Below, piece by piece: positions 10,231-21,376 of a stretch of DNA of 64,000 bases. The translations under genes were made by a program, and so were the position numbers. Each line of letters starts with the position of its first letter. The stretch's first letter is position 1. Origin of the DNA: Powellomyces hirtus. Taxonomy: Eukaryota > Chytridiomycota > Chytridiomycetes > Spizellomycetales > Powellomycetaceae. The notes under the pieces are model-generated. The model saw only the letters and a list, made by a program, of their open reading frames with translations. It made no database searches and was not told the DNA's origin. The DNA is taken from positions 124,001-188,000 of the forward strand of contig JAHLKG010000033.1 of the NCBI GenBank assembly GCA_025526995.1, in the 5' to 3' direction.

Positions 10231-13200
10231 ATGTCCGCATCTTCGGATCCCCCCGTCGAGGACCGCGCCTCACTGTGGCGGGCAACCCTCCCGTACGCCA
10301 CAGATAAGGACGGCGACAAATGGATCACCGAAATCAAAGAGGGACTCGCAGCCGCCGTCGCTGCAGGAAACTACCAGCCTGGCGCCGTCATGTGGATTAA
10401 GCGCTTGAAATAGTACGTGTCTAGGGATATGGAGCCGTCACCAGGAACGCGGTCACGTGACCTAGACTTGGAAATTCCAAAGCGTGCTCGCGCCCTGTGG
10501 ACTGTGATGAGGGGCGGGAGAATGTTATGAGAAGGAGAAGAAAAGGATGCAGGGAGAGAAAGAGGGAAAGGGAAAGGCGGATCCTGCAATCTGGTGGGGA
10601 GCAGGAGAGAAGATTATGGCTGTATCTGTTTGCCGAGCCGACGTGTGACTAATTGTATGCCGGGATGCGATGCGCCGTCTTCAATGATCGACTATTGGGG
10701 CACCGCCGGCAGCGGCACTCACCATTCTGATACCCCCCTCGAGCTCCCGGTTTAACATCTTCCTCGTTTTCTGATATAGCTACGTTGATCTTAAGTATAC
10801 GCTCTCACCAAACGATCGCGCCCACTTTGCTTTCATCCTCTATGATCTCGTCTGCGCCCCCGACATTGACCCGCACGTCATGGGTTTCTTTGCCGTTGTG
10901 TGCACAGATTTGTTGAGGTAAGATATGAGACTCAAGGAAGAAGGGAAGCATGAGACGGTTGGAAGAAAATTTAAAGAAGGGTCAATGCTTTGCGGCTCAC
11001 CACCCGAGCATTGCAATAACGAATGGTTTCCGCTCGCTCCTTTTAATACAAGTGGAAACTTCTTCTGCCAAGCGGATGCGCTTTATCGAAACCTTCATTC
11101 ATCACCGTACTAAGTTCCATTTTGATTGCGATCGCATGGTTACAGGAAAAAGAAACTTCTGCCAACCGACGACACCCTCGTTCTCAATTGGCGGCCTCTG
11201 TACGAGGCGATCCTCGAGTTGTCCACCCCCAAGGACGCCAGCAAGATATCGCTCAGCTCCACTGCAATGACCGGCGCCATGGGGAGTCTCGTTTCCCAGG
11301 CTCAACGATATTTCGCTCCCGAAAGCACTGCCGAGATTCTGGAGGAACTGCTTCCGCTCATAAACGTGCACGATCCAGGGTGGTTCTCTCTCTCCAAAGG
11401 TCTGCTCGGCATGTTCCTTCCTACGACCACGATCCCGCCACCGCATCCCTCGCTCCCCTCCGGCACCACCCCTTTCTACTGGATTCCGACTATCTTTGCC
11501 CTTTGGTCCCTCTCCCGCACGTCACTTGCCGATACGGCTCTTTTCCTCGACCTGATCGCCCGCCTAGCCGAAGATCAGGCCCATGCCAACCCTAACTGGA
11601 CTGAGGAACAGATCCGCCACGTGTTCTCCGCTGGGCTGCTCTGCCTTAACCTCCCCGTTGGATCGAGCAGCAGTGGAAACGCACCAATGGGTGGGGGTGG
11701 TGCGGACTTTGGCGGGAAGGCTGCGGTCGACCCCTTTGCTGCTTTTGTCGTCTGGGCTATGGTTCCGGAAGAAGTGGATGAAGCAAATACTCGCATTCTC
11801 AAGCACCTCGGTGACCTGATCCAGGCCGTTGAAACGTACTTTCATCCGAGCAATGCGGGACGATGGAGTTACATGCTTGCCAGGTTCTTGCAGATGCTAA
11901 GCTATCACTTTTTGAGAAGGATTAGACAAGGTTTGTAAGCACTGTTGTCTGATCGCTTCAAGGAGAAAACAAGTTCTGATCTTAGTTTTTTACGTTTTTC
12001 AGAGGACGCCAAGGATTGCAAAACCCCACCCCAGTACCGCATCACCCCCGCCATGCGCGTCGAATTTGTCACCACCATCCGCCCCGTTGTTTACCTCTCC
12101 CTTTTTGGAAAAGACGCTGCCTCCGTCAACTGCATACACAACACCCTAAAGTACCTCGCTTGGATTGAACCCACCCTCATCCTCCCTGGGCTCCTCGAAC
12201 GCATCTACCCCGCACTCGAATCCCTCACCGAGAATCACCGCACCATCTCCTGTATCGGAGCCCTCTACCACGTCGCCCTCCCGCTCTTCAACCGCGAACA
12301 CTACTCCCCCGGCGGAACCCATCTTGCGGCTCTCTTGGACCTCGTCATACCGGGCATTGACGTCAACGATCCCACCAAGACACTCAACACATTGTTGTTC
12401 ATTCGACATGCCATCTCGTGTGTTCCGCTGGCGGACTTGACAAACGGCGACGGCGCCTATGTTGTTGGTGACTGCAGTGTCATGGAAACGGAAGAAACGG
12501 AACAGCGGAAAGCGGACGACGAAGTATGTCGACAAGGCACAGGCATCTTTGCAACGTGGATCGAACGTTTTCTGGAACGCGTGTTTGTGGTTATCGAAAA
12601 CCTGCCTCAGGAACACGGCCACATGAAGACCAAACGCTCTGTGGAAGGATCGGTTATTCGCATGATACAGTATACATGCGAACTGATCTTTATGCAGATG
12701 CAGCCCGATCTGCAACTCATTGCTCTTCGCAAAATCAAAAACTTTGTCGCCGAGAATGTCATACCCAATGCGACCAAAGCGGTCGCCATGATTTGCGCCG
12801 TGGCGGGAACTCCCAAACTCCGACTCGAGACCTTTGTCCCGTTGTGCCACGAACAGATTATGACAGAGCTGGAACATGGTGCCGCCACTAACCCCACCAC
12901 GAGTTCCTCGTTCCCCTTCGGATTTGCGGCCATGTCCGACGCGCGCCTGCATTGGTTTCAGTACATCCTGCTCAACGTGTGCCGCCAAAGCGGCGCAGAG
13001 GTTCTCAAGTGGAAGACGGAACTGTTGGATATTGTTAGAACGAGTGTCAGGAACTGTGAAAGCCGGACCGGATGGAAATGGGCGGCGAAACTGCTCCGCA
13101 TCTTATTGTGCAATCTCACCGCCACTTATCCCATCGAAGCACGAAGTGTCGGCAGGGACTACTGGGGCAACGACGCTTGGATTGAAATCAGCCACCTCTA

Positions 13201-16200
13201 CTGGGGCGAACCCACTGACCGCGCCAAACTAGACATCGAATGGCATTCACCCTCCAATGACGAAAAACAGTTTGCTCTGGAACTGGTCAATGAGTTTACG
13301 ACTTTATCCATCGACGAGCTGACCAGACGCGTAGAGGAAGTCCGCAACGGAACCACCAGAGACAGGAGGGAAGTCTCGAGAGAGTTCCAAAAATGGCTCG
13401 AGGTGCTCCGAAACTGTATCAGGGGAATGACGACCCTCATCCCACCAGACGCGGAAAACAGCACCGACAGCCGCAATAGCCTCACCACGAACGATTTCGG
13501 CGAGGTCCTGCAACCCGCTCTCCACAAGACCCCGCTCGCAGCCAACTACTGCTTCGAGCCCGGTACCCCCGAGCACACCCACATCCGCAACCTCCGCACC
13601 CACATCACCCTCTTCCTCGTCACCACCTCCCAGGCTCTCCGCCAGCACACGGAAGACGACACCGAATCCATCACCACTCTCCTCCGCGCCGCCACCGCCC
13701 TCCTCTCGGACCGAGGCTGCGCCCGATCGCACCTCGACCAGCTTACCCGCACCTACGCGGGCATCCGCTCGGTCGTCTCGGAGGGAAAACGCATCAATAA
13801 CAAACATGTTCCACGTTTTGTTCATGTCGTTAAAGCATCCATTGTACACCTCACTCGCCTTGAATACAACGCGACCACTGATGGCCGCAAACCGGAAGGA
13901 CAGATAGAGCTGATGGCGGAATTGGAACAGTGGTCCGTCGGCGGCTATGCGGTGCTGAGAAAGGAAGCCCAGCGAGGTCTGAGTACAGTCCTCAAGTGCT
14001 CACCTGACGATATCAAGAAGGCTGTCTTCTGGCGCGCGGTTAAAGTGTTGCAAAGCGAAGGAAAAGAAGACAACATGTCCGTAACTGCAACGTCTGCAGC
14101 AAAACCGACCGAAGCGGAATCTGATCGGCTCAAGGGTGCGCTCTACATGCTCAAAGGCTCGGTTCTGCTCAGAGTCGGCATGGTCGATTACCGAAAAGCC
14201 CGCGCGGTCCTGGTCGGACTTGCCAAAGCGTACAACAGCGATAAAAAGAGCATCAGGACCCGGTGGACAGTGCTGGCCAAAGAGATTTTGGGCCGCTACC
14301 AGGAAATTGCCATCTCCACCAAGGTTTCGGATGGGAGCGTACAAGCCGCACGCAAATTGACCGGGGGCAACGCGCAGCAAGCTGAGGTGCAGAAAACCAG
14401 TGAGTTGGTCAAGAACAAGAGCCTGAGGAATCGGGAGGAATATAATGGGATGATCGTGGACCTCATGGCCATCCTCAACCGGCCCGACATCCCAATGTCT
14501 TACCGCTCCATCCTCATCAAATTTCTCGAAACCTGTCTCCGCGACGACGCGCCCGTCCCAATTACCGTCACCCGCTACGCCCTCGATAATGTCAATTCTG
14601 AAGAACTCGCTATCCGCCAAATCTCCCTTAAACTGCTCCGTAAAGTGTTGCACGTCGTTAAACGTCGCGCCAAAGATACCAAAACAAAAAACCCTAGCAC
14701 GACTTGTACGGCCCGCAGCGAGTGGCGACCTCAGAACTCGCAGCAGGAATACATTGATCGCTGTGTGAGACAAGTCGCGAGTGAGGAAGAGTGGAAGAAG
14801 GCGGAATTTGTGGATGTGGGCAGTGTGGGGTGGTATTGCTGGCCCAAGACTCATAAAATCAGACACGGAAATGATGCAAGCACCGCAGAGGGCATTCCGT
14901 ACAACGATCCGGAAAGCAGGGAGACAATCGACCTCCTGGTCAATGAGCTGACAAGGGAGCAGTTTTGGACCAAGTTTTGCAAGTACCGAACGCAAGAAGC
15001 TCCCGGGCACACCATCAACCCAGTTGAAGCGGCGGCGGGGATTGCACCCACCGAACATTTTGATTACGGGGCGGCAGAATTCTACGCTCTCGTTTTCCTC
15101 GTCCTCGGATGTAAAACATTGCCTCCCGTTAAAGACATGGTGGAACGACTGATGGGGTCGGAGGGTCATGTGCCGGAAAAGGCCGAACAGCGCGCCGTTG
15201 TGGAAGTTGTCGCGGGCCTGCTGGCCGGATGCAAGTATTGGACTTGGAATGAGATGAATGTTGTGTGGGAGTGGACGGGGAAAGTTGTTACAAGAGCTAT
15301 TGGGTACGCAGATACGGAGACGTTCAACCTGTGGCCGCCGGCCCTCCGATACGGATTCTCCCACCGCGACCCCCGCCGACATCTGCCCCTCATGAAGCAG
15401 TTGCTGATCCTCACGGCGTCGTCATCACCCGAGCTCGGCTCAAACAGCAACGCTTCTTCTATCAACACCAACCAGAGCTTCTTTGCAGAAAGCAAGAAAT
15501 TGATGGTCACACGCGTGCTCCTGTCTACCTACGGATGGCGCCTGTTCCCGTTGACGGAGCATCTACTAAATACGTACATCGCGGACCTTGGACATCCCTA
15601 CCTCCTTGTCCGCCAGAACATGGGCACGAACCTCAGTGTCCTACTAGCCGCGAAATGGACCGTTGGCGCGAAAACAGTCGGTGAGGTTTTGATGCGAAAT
15701 GCCAATGAGACGGAGGGCGTGCATCGGGGTATTTTGGAACTCAACGCCGAGGACAAAGCTGTCATCGATAAAATGGTCGCGGTCGTCAAGACCCACCGCG
15801 AAAACCTCGAAGCTGACGCTGACCGCAACAACACCGCTGTCACCGGATCGCAACCAACCGACAAAGAAACCACGTCCACCACCACCGCCCGTCTCCAACT
15901 TGACTACAAAAACGCCTCAGGCACCGTCCTCGCTTGGCTCGCCAACTCTCTCTTCCACCAACCCGTCCCCGCCCAACACGCCTACCTGCCCCACATCTTC
16001 CCTGAAGTCCTCGCCATGCAGGTCTGGGGCGACATGGAACTCCAACAAGCCGCCCAAATGTGTGCACGGTCTTATGCGGCTAGCCCGCACCCGCCGGCGG
16101 AAACCCATGCGGTCACCACCATGCTCCTGAATGCGACGCAAACCAAGAATACGACTCAGCGGTGGCAGTTGAGACACCGAACGCTGCCATTATTGCAAAT

Positions 16201-16775
16201 ATTCTATTTTAGAAGCATTTTTACGATGCAACCCGCGACCTCAACACTTGTGGTGAACCAAATCGCGACGCAGTTGTTGGCTGACCCCAACTTGGAAGTT
16301 AGAAATCTAGCTTCAACCACTCTATCGGGACTTGTGCGCTGTTCCAACAGAGACGCCATCAGTGATTTGAAAACACAGTTTTTGACCACGCTTCAAGCGT
16401 TCACGCCCAAGAGGAAGGGAGTGAAACAAGAACCGGCAGATATGGTTAGAAAGCATGCAGCAGTACTGGGACTTGCGGCCCTCGTGCAGGCGTTTCCGTA
16501 TGATGTGCCTGAATGGATGCCGGATGTGCTGGTGGCGTTGGCGAAGTGTGTAGGGGACGGGATGCCGATTGGGGTGAGTAATGTGAATAAAACCCAGAAG
16601 AAATACCAAGAAGATGAGTAATTGATTTTTCCTCTTATAGGCGTCGGTCAACAAGACGTTTGCGGAATTCAGACGCACCCACCACGATAACTGGCAGCAT
16701 GACCTCCAGCGATTTGATGAAACGCAGAGAGATGTGTTGGCGGATTTACTCATTAGTCCGTCGTATTATGCGTGA
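10231..16775 (+). CDS. BLM10: Proteasome activator BLM10/PA200 (PSME4 family)
   Basis: Five exons: 10231-10412, 10780-10917, 11146-11930, 12003-16573 and 16641-16775, giving 1936 residues. Introns are 367, 228, 72 and 67 nt, with donors GTACGT, GTAAGA, GTTTGT and GTGAGT. Family landmarks are [13 protein letters not shown] early in exon 3, [28 protein letters not shown], and near the C-terminus [10 protein letters not shown] followed by [10 protein letters not shown]. The terminal Tyr-Tyr-Ala fits the HbYX-type tail that docks into alpha-ring pockets of the 20S proteasome. The rest is a HEAT-like helical solenoid, and the length lies between human PSME4 and yeast Blm10. Known members cap the 20S core in the nucleus and act in proteasome maturation and acetyl-histone or peptide turnover. 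Without the last 45-codon exon, the docking tail is missed. Confidence 0.95.
10451..10462. promoter_or_regulatory. Perfect 12-bp palindrome GGTCACGTGACC in BLM10 intron 1
   Basis: A fully palindromic E-box (CACGTG core) lies 38 bp inside the first and longest intron of BLM10. Together with the paired CACGTGA elements upstream, it is a candidate bHLH site. No binding evidence. Confidence 0.4.
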
Positions 16776-17248
16776 GACTCATCCAGTTGAGGGTGTTTTC
16801 GATATAGATTTGTGAGAGTATGACTTCGTTTCTACTCTGTAGTTGATTGGAAATTGATTATCCGCGACCGGCGAGAATTCATTCCATATCTGCTGTTGTT
16901 CACAATTCAGGATGATTTATCATGGGACCGGGTGGATAACAGTACTACTCCCGCCCTGGTCTCGTCCTCGCAGCCCGCTAATTTCACAAACGTTTGATCA
17001 CAATCGTGGGCATGCTTTGAAGACTGTTATTTTTACATTTTGACAGAGAAACAATAAAGTATGTGGGCGTTTTCGAGACTGATACATAGGATGCACGATT
17101 CATTCCTCCACCTCCCACAACATCTCCCAGTCACCCTCCGCAGAGAAGAGGCGGTGACGTGAGTGATTTTGATTTTGGGTTGGTGTTCCGTGGTGCGGGT
17201 CGGACGGCGCTTTTGCTTTCGTGAAGTGTGTTGGACGCTTTGTTTGCT
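16776..17248. other. Convergent 3' intergenic region of BLM10 and kelch-SH3 genes
   Basis: No coding signal. AATAAA at 17053-17058 (+) is a plausible BLM10 polyadenylation signal about 280 nt past the stop. No clear AATAAA for the minus-strand gene. Confidence 0.5.
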
Positions 17249-20197
17249 TTAATTGCTGCCAGTCGCCGCTGGAGCGCTATTGGGCTTGACGGCGGTGGAG
17301 GTGGTGGTGGTGGATTCAGGTTTGATTTCTTCCAGGATATTGCTAAACAAAACGGAAAAAAGAAGAAGAGAAGATACCCATGAGCAAAATGTTAAACCGA
17401 AATAACCGCCCCCGACTCAAAATAAACCAAATACATACACTGGAATCATCCCCGTAGCCCCTCTCGTCACATTATGCACCAACGCCCACCCATCCGCAAA
17501 AATGCGTTTCTCCTCCACAATATCGCCCGCGGCCGCGTCCACTTCATCCAGCTGCGCGGGCGCGGACGCCCAGAGGACCTTGTAGCGCTTCACGTGGGAA
17601 TGAGAGTGAGAATGCGGGTCGGTCAATGGTGCGGAGGTGGTGGCGGCGGCGGCGGGAGTCATGTTTTGAGACATGGGAGAGTGAACCCGGCGTCGCGAGT
17701 CGGATCGCTTGGGTGTGCCCGGTGCCGCTGTGGAGCGCGTCGTGAGGGGAGCGATGTGGGGTGCACCGGCGGCGGTTGTTGCTGGTGTGGACGTCATTTG
17801 TGGTTGTGGTGTGGTGGTTGGTGCAGCGTGTAGTCCAACGTGCTCGAAACCCGCCGTCCGGTTCACCACTGGTGCTGGGTTGTCATAATACGTCCTCGCG
17901 GCGGTATACCCACTCCGCTTATCCTTCTTATGCACCTTCCTCGCCGCCACACACGCCGCACACAGTCCCATTAACGCACACAATCCCAGCGGGATCACGA
18001 GTAGGAAAGCGAGGAGGGCATTGTCTTTGCAGGCGTCCCCGCAAAGGGGGTCGGTGTTGCGGGTGGGGGAGGGCGTGGCGGTGGTGATGATGGCCGGGGG
18101 GATGACGACGGGAGCGGGGATAATGACGGGAGCGGGGATGGGGCTCTCGCCGGCGTTTTCGGCCGGGGTGGGGAATGGGCGGGTGTTGCTGGGGATGAAG
18201 GTGGAGGATGGTGTTACCTCGGAAGTGGTGGGAACGGCCAGGACGGAGGAGATGGTCGAGGACCCCGTAGGTGCAGCTGTAGTGGACGGAACGACCAGGA
18301 CGGGAACGATGGTGGAAGATGGTATGGTCTCTGACGTGGTGGAAGGAGCGACCAGAACGGGAATGATGGTCGACGTGGGTTCAAGGGTACTGGTCGGGAC
18401 CACCAAGACGGGAATGGTTGTTGACGGGGAAGCTGTAGCAGAAAACCCAGGAGCTTCTCCCGCGCCTACGGGAGCAGTAGGGATCACTCGTTGCGTCGAA
18501 GTACTAGCGGACCTTGTTACGGCCGCAGTCGTTGCTGCTGGTGTTCCCACCTCTTGTTCGGTCGTAGATGTCTTTGCAGACCGTACCGGGGCTGTTGTAG
18601 CCACCACAGCCGGTGGCCTAGTCGTCGAAACCGCCGCTCTCGTGCTACTCGGCTCCGCAGCTATTTGCTCACCAGGCACCAACGCCCTCGTAAGCGCATC
18701 CACCGACGGCACCCACTCAGCACTACTGCTTTGAGCATCAAAGAAATGCAAGGCACCATTCGACCCGGATCCGGACCCGCCTGCAATGGCAACGTAGCCG
18801 TTTAGAGAGGCGATTTGGGCGTTCACGCGAGCGCCGGGTGCGCCCGCTGATGAGGAAGAGGATTGCCGACGACGCAGGGAGCGGGTCTGAGGCGGGCGGA
18901 GAGTAGAGTTGCGGATTTGGTAGATGTCTAAATGTGATGGAGGAAGTGAGACGTTAGGGACTACACTAGTCTATGTGTTTCCGATTTCCTTTTTTTCCAA
19001 CTTACCACCATAACTCCTCCCCTCCCCATCCTCACCCCCAAACACCACCACCTCCTCCCCCACATTCGTGCACGCCAACCCTGTTCGTCCCACAGGCACT
19101 CTCACCCGGCCCGTGACTTCCTCCCAATCGCTCTTCTCAGCATCAAAGATCCATGCATCAGCAATGATGGAACCGGTGCTGTCTGAGCCGCCGATGAGGA
19201 GGAATGTGGTCGGGCTGAGCGCCGCGGCACAGGCACCCGTGCGGCCGTAGGGGAAGGCGGTGGTGAAGAGTCGCGTGCTTTGGAGGGTGCGGAAGGGGAT
19301 GCGGTGCAGGTCCCAGGCGACATCGGAGTTGGTGCCGAGGCCTGAGAAAAACAACAAAAAGGAGTTCAGAATGGAGAGAATAGGTGTTTAGTGTTAGGTG
19401 CGGGAACATATTTCTCTCTTCTTTCTGGTCATTCACCTCCGAAAATGTACATCGAATCCCCAAGCACCACCGACGTATGACCCTCCCTCAAGGGCACATC
19501 CACATCAACATCCGCCGCCCACGTGTTGGTAACAGGATCAAAGACGCCAATGCCAGGCGCATACTTATTATCGGATGTTTTACCACCTGCAAAAAAAACA
19601 TCAAAACCTTAATATTCCCGCCGCAATTCAAACTCATCATACTCTGGCTCTTTTTTTCACTTACCAAAACAATACACGCGCTCACTCCCCGCATCGTATT
19701 CGCACGTCTGGCCCATGAGTTTGGCGCGATCAACGTTAGCGTTAGCGTTATTGGTGGTGGTGGTGGTGTTGTTCTTGGTTTGTTGAGATGTGGACACTTT
19801 AGAAACGATTTTGGAGCGTAGGTCAAAGGATTCAATGCCGGATCCGAGGGCGGAGAGGGCGCGATTGTAGTTGCGGTCTGGAAGTGTCAAAAAAAAAAAA
19901 AAAAGAGGAAGAGAAAATATCACGAGAGCAGGTTGTTAGTGAGTGGGAAGGAGAGAGATATAGTTTTTTTTTTCGATTTCGTTTTTACTCACCATTCCTA
20001 GCCAACGCAGGCACACCCCCAATCAACAACCATTTCGAGCCCGCAACAACGCTCGCTGCTCGGGTCCGCGCGTACTGGGTCGTTGGCAGCGACGGAGATG
20101 ACGAGGAAGAGGAAGAGGAAGAAGTGGATTGGGCGGATACCACTGCTGCGGCTGAAAGCAGCAGGATGGTGGGGTGGAAATGAAGGTGGACCATCAT
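17249..20197 (-). CDS. Type I membrane protein: signal peptide, kelch repeats, Ser/Thr stalk, TM, SH3
   Basis: Six exons: 20197-19993, 19877-19665, 19586-19437, 19341-19006, 18927-17439 and 17342-17249 (828 residues). The ATG at 20197 is chosen because it opens a good signal peptide (MMVHLHFHPTILLLSAAAVV). Kelch blades follow (VYCFGG, MYIFGGG, FLLIGGSD, VVVFGGEDGEGRSYGG, YVAIAGGSGSG), each with the Gly-Gly and downstream W/F-D signature, forming an extracellular beta-propeller. A Ser/Thr/Pro stalk with five ~18-residue repeats (PVLVVPSTT) leads to a TM at about 604-631 and a basic tail. The SH3 domain is at about 745-800 (DEVDAAAGDIVEEK, DGWALVHNVTRG, GMIPVNIL). The last exon is short and easily missed; it completes SH3 strand NIL and adds a 28-residue Thr/Lys tail. 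The first four introns are all phase 1. This is a receptor-like design; ligand and partners are unknown. Confidence 0.87.
18190..18440 (-). repeat. Tandem ~54-nt repeat in the stalk of the kelch-SH3 protein
   Basis: Five imperfect units of the pattern STI(I/V)PVLV(A/V)PSTT...PS. Alternating hydrophobic PVLV and Ser/Thr/Pro-rich segments suggest an extended O-glycosylated stalk. Coordinates are approximate. Confidence 0.7.
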
Positions 20198-21376
20198 GCG
20201 GGAGTGGGGATGCCGGACAGAGTTGAGCGATGTGGGTTTGTGGAAGTGTTGTGTGTTGTGGCAAGAAACCACTTTGTGTTAGATCTTCTGCGAGATGGCA
20301 AAGAACACAGGCGTGGGAGGATGCCGTGGGGGGGGGGGGGGATGAGGGAACAGAACAGCCAACTTTATATTCTCACTCAGCACAACGTATCGTATCCTTC
20401 ACGTGCGACTGAGCAACACAGTAGCCAACTATTATCCCGTGCGCCGAGGAACACCTCCAGGAGAACCAGTAAGAGCTGGCTACCTAGCTTCTCTATAGCT
20501 AGTTAGTTAGCAGGCACACGTCATCACTGGCGATCGAGATAACTTTTGGCCTTTGATTACTGTTACTTTTCTGGCCCCATGCGTGCGCATTCATTTTTCC
20601 ATCATTCTTTGTTAGTGTCAGAGGGGCCAAGCGCTTGGCTTTTCTTCGGCCCCTCCATGTCGTCATGTATGGCTGGAGTGGGGAGGGGGGTTGTAGGTCC
20701 GTCCGGAAATTGGTCTTAATTAACCGGAAACCGTAAGGCCCGGGTAAAGTAACTTGAGTTTGCATGGGCTGACGGTTTCGCGCCCCGGTAAGAGGCAACT
20801 AACCGGATTCATATTCAAAGTCTCAGCAGGTTTCAACCTCATCGCCAGCCGAGCCAAGCGGAGGGCCCACATAGGGCGGAGTTTTGGATCACGTAATCAC
20901 TAGTTAACCGCGCCTTTCCCTCGTCAAAATATCGGCGATTGCAGGGGGGTGCGGGAGGGCCCAGGCGAGCCAAGAAACAACAAGCATAGGTTTAACTAAC
21001 CCACATACATACCTGCAACGGAAATACTTTTCCCATAGGCTGAAGAGGGCTGATATTTGCACACTCGGGCTGGGGCTTCTTGGCCCGCTGCGGTTTGAAA
21101 CAACTCTGTCAATTTTTCTCGGCCTACGTAGAATAGGCTCATGTAGTCATGGTGGATAGATAGCTTGATAAGAGTTCGAATAAGAACCTCATTGCATTCG
21201 GGCTCCTTCCTACCTACCCGGGAAAACTACCCACCGTCCCTTCAAATTCCAACATCACCCATTCGTTTCCGCCCAACAGTAACACCTTGGCGGCCGTCAG
21301 AGAACATAACGATAACGATAACGCACAGATTAAACCCCTCCTTTGCGGAAATCGTGTCTGATTAAGATTAAATGGA
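20198..21376. promoter_or_regulatory. Divergent intergenic region between two SH3 membrane-protein genes
   Basis: About 1.2 kb with no convincing ORF. It holds a G run at about 20330-20341, a perfect 14-nt palindrome GCCAAGCGCTTGGC at 20626-20639 and a CACGTG at about 20400. An upstream exon of the plus-strand gene could lie here, but I found no signal-peptide-like exon. Confidence 0.4.

Noticed and set aside
12146..12988. 280-codon minus-strand ORF inside BLM10
   Set aside because: Antisense to a conserved exon; no recognisable features.
14000..15382. 460-codon minus-strand ORF inside BLM10
   Set aside because: Long only because the sense strand is GC-rich at third positions; no domain, no splice or promoter support.
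20830..21180. GTTCGAATAAGAAC at ~21174 considered as a T-arm of a tRNA
   Set aside because: No acceptor, D or anticodon stems upstream.
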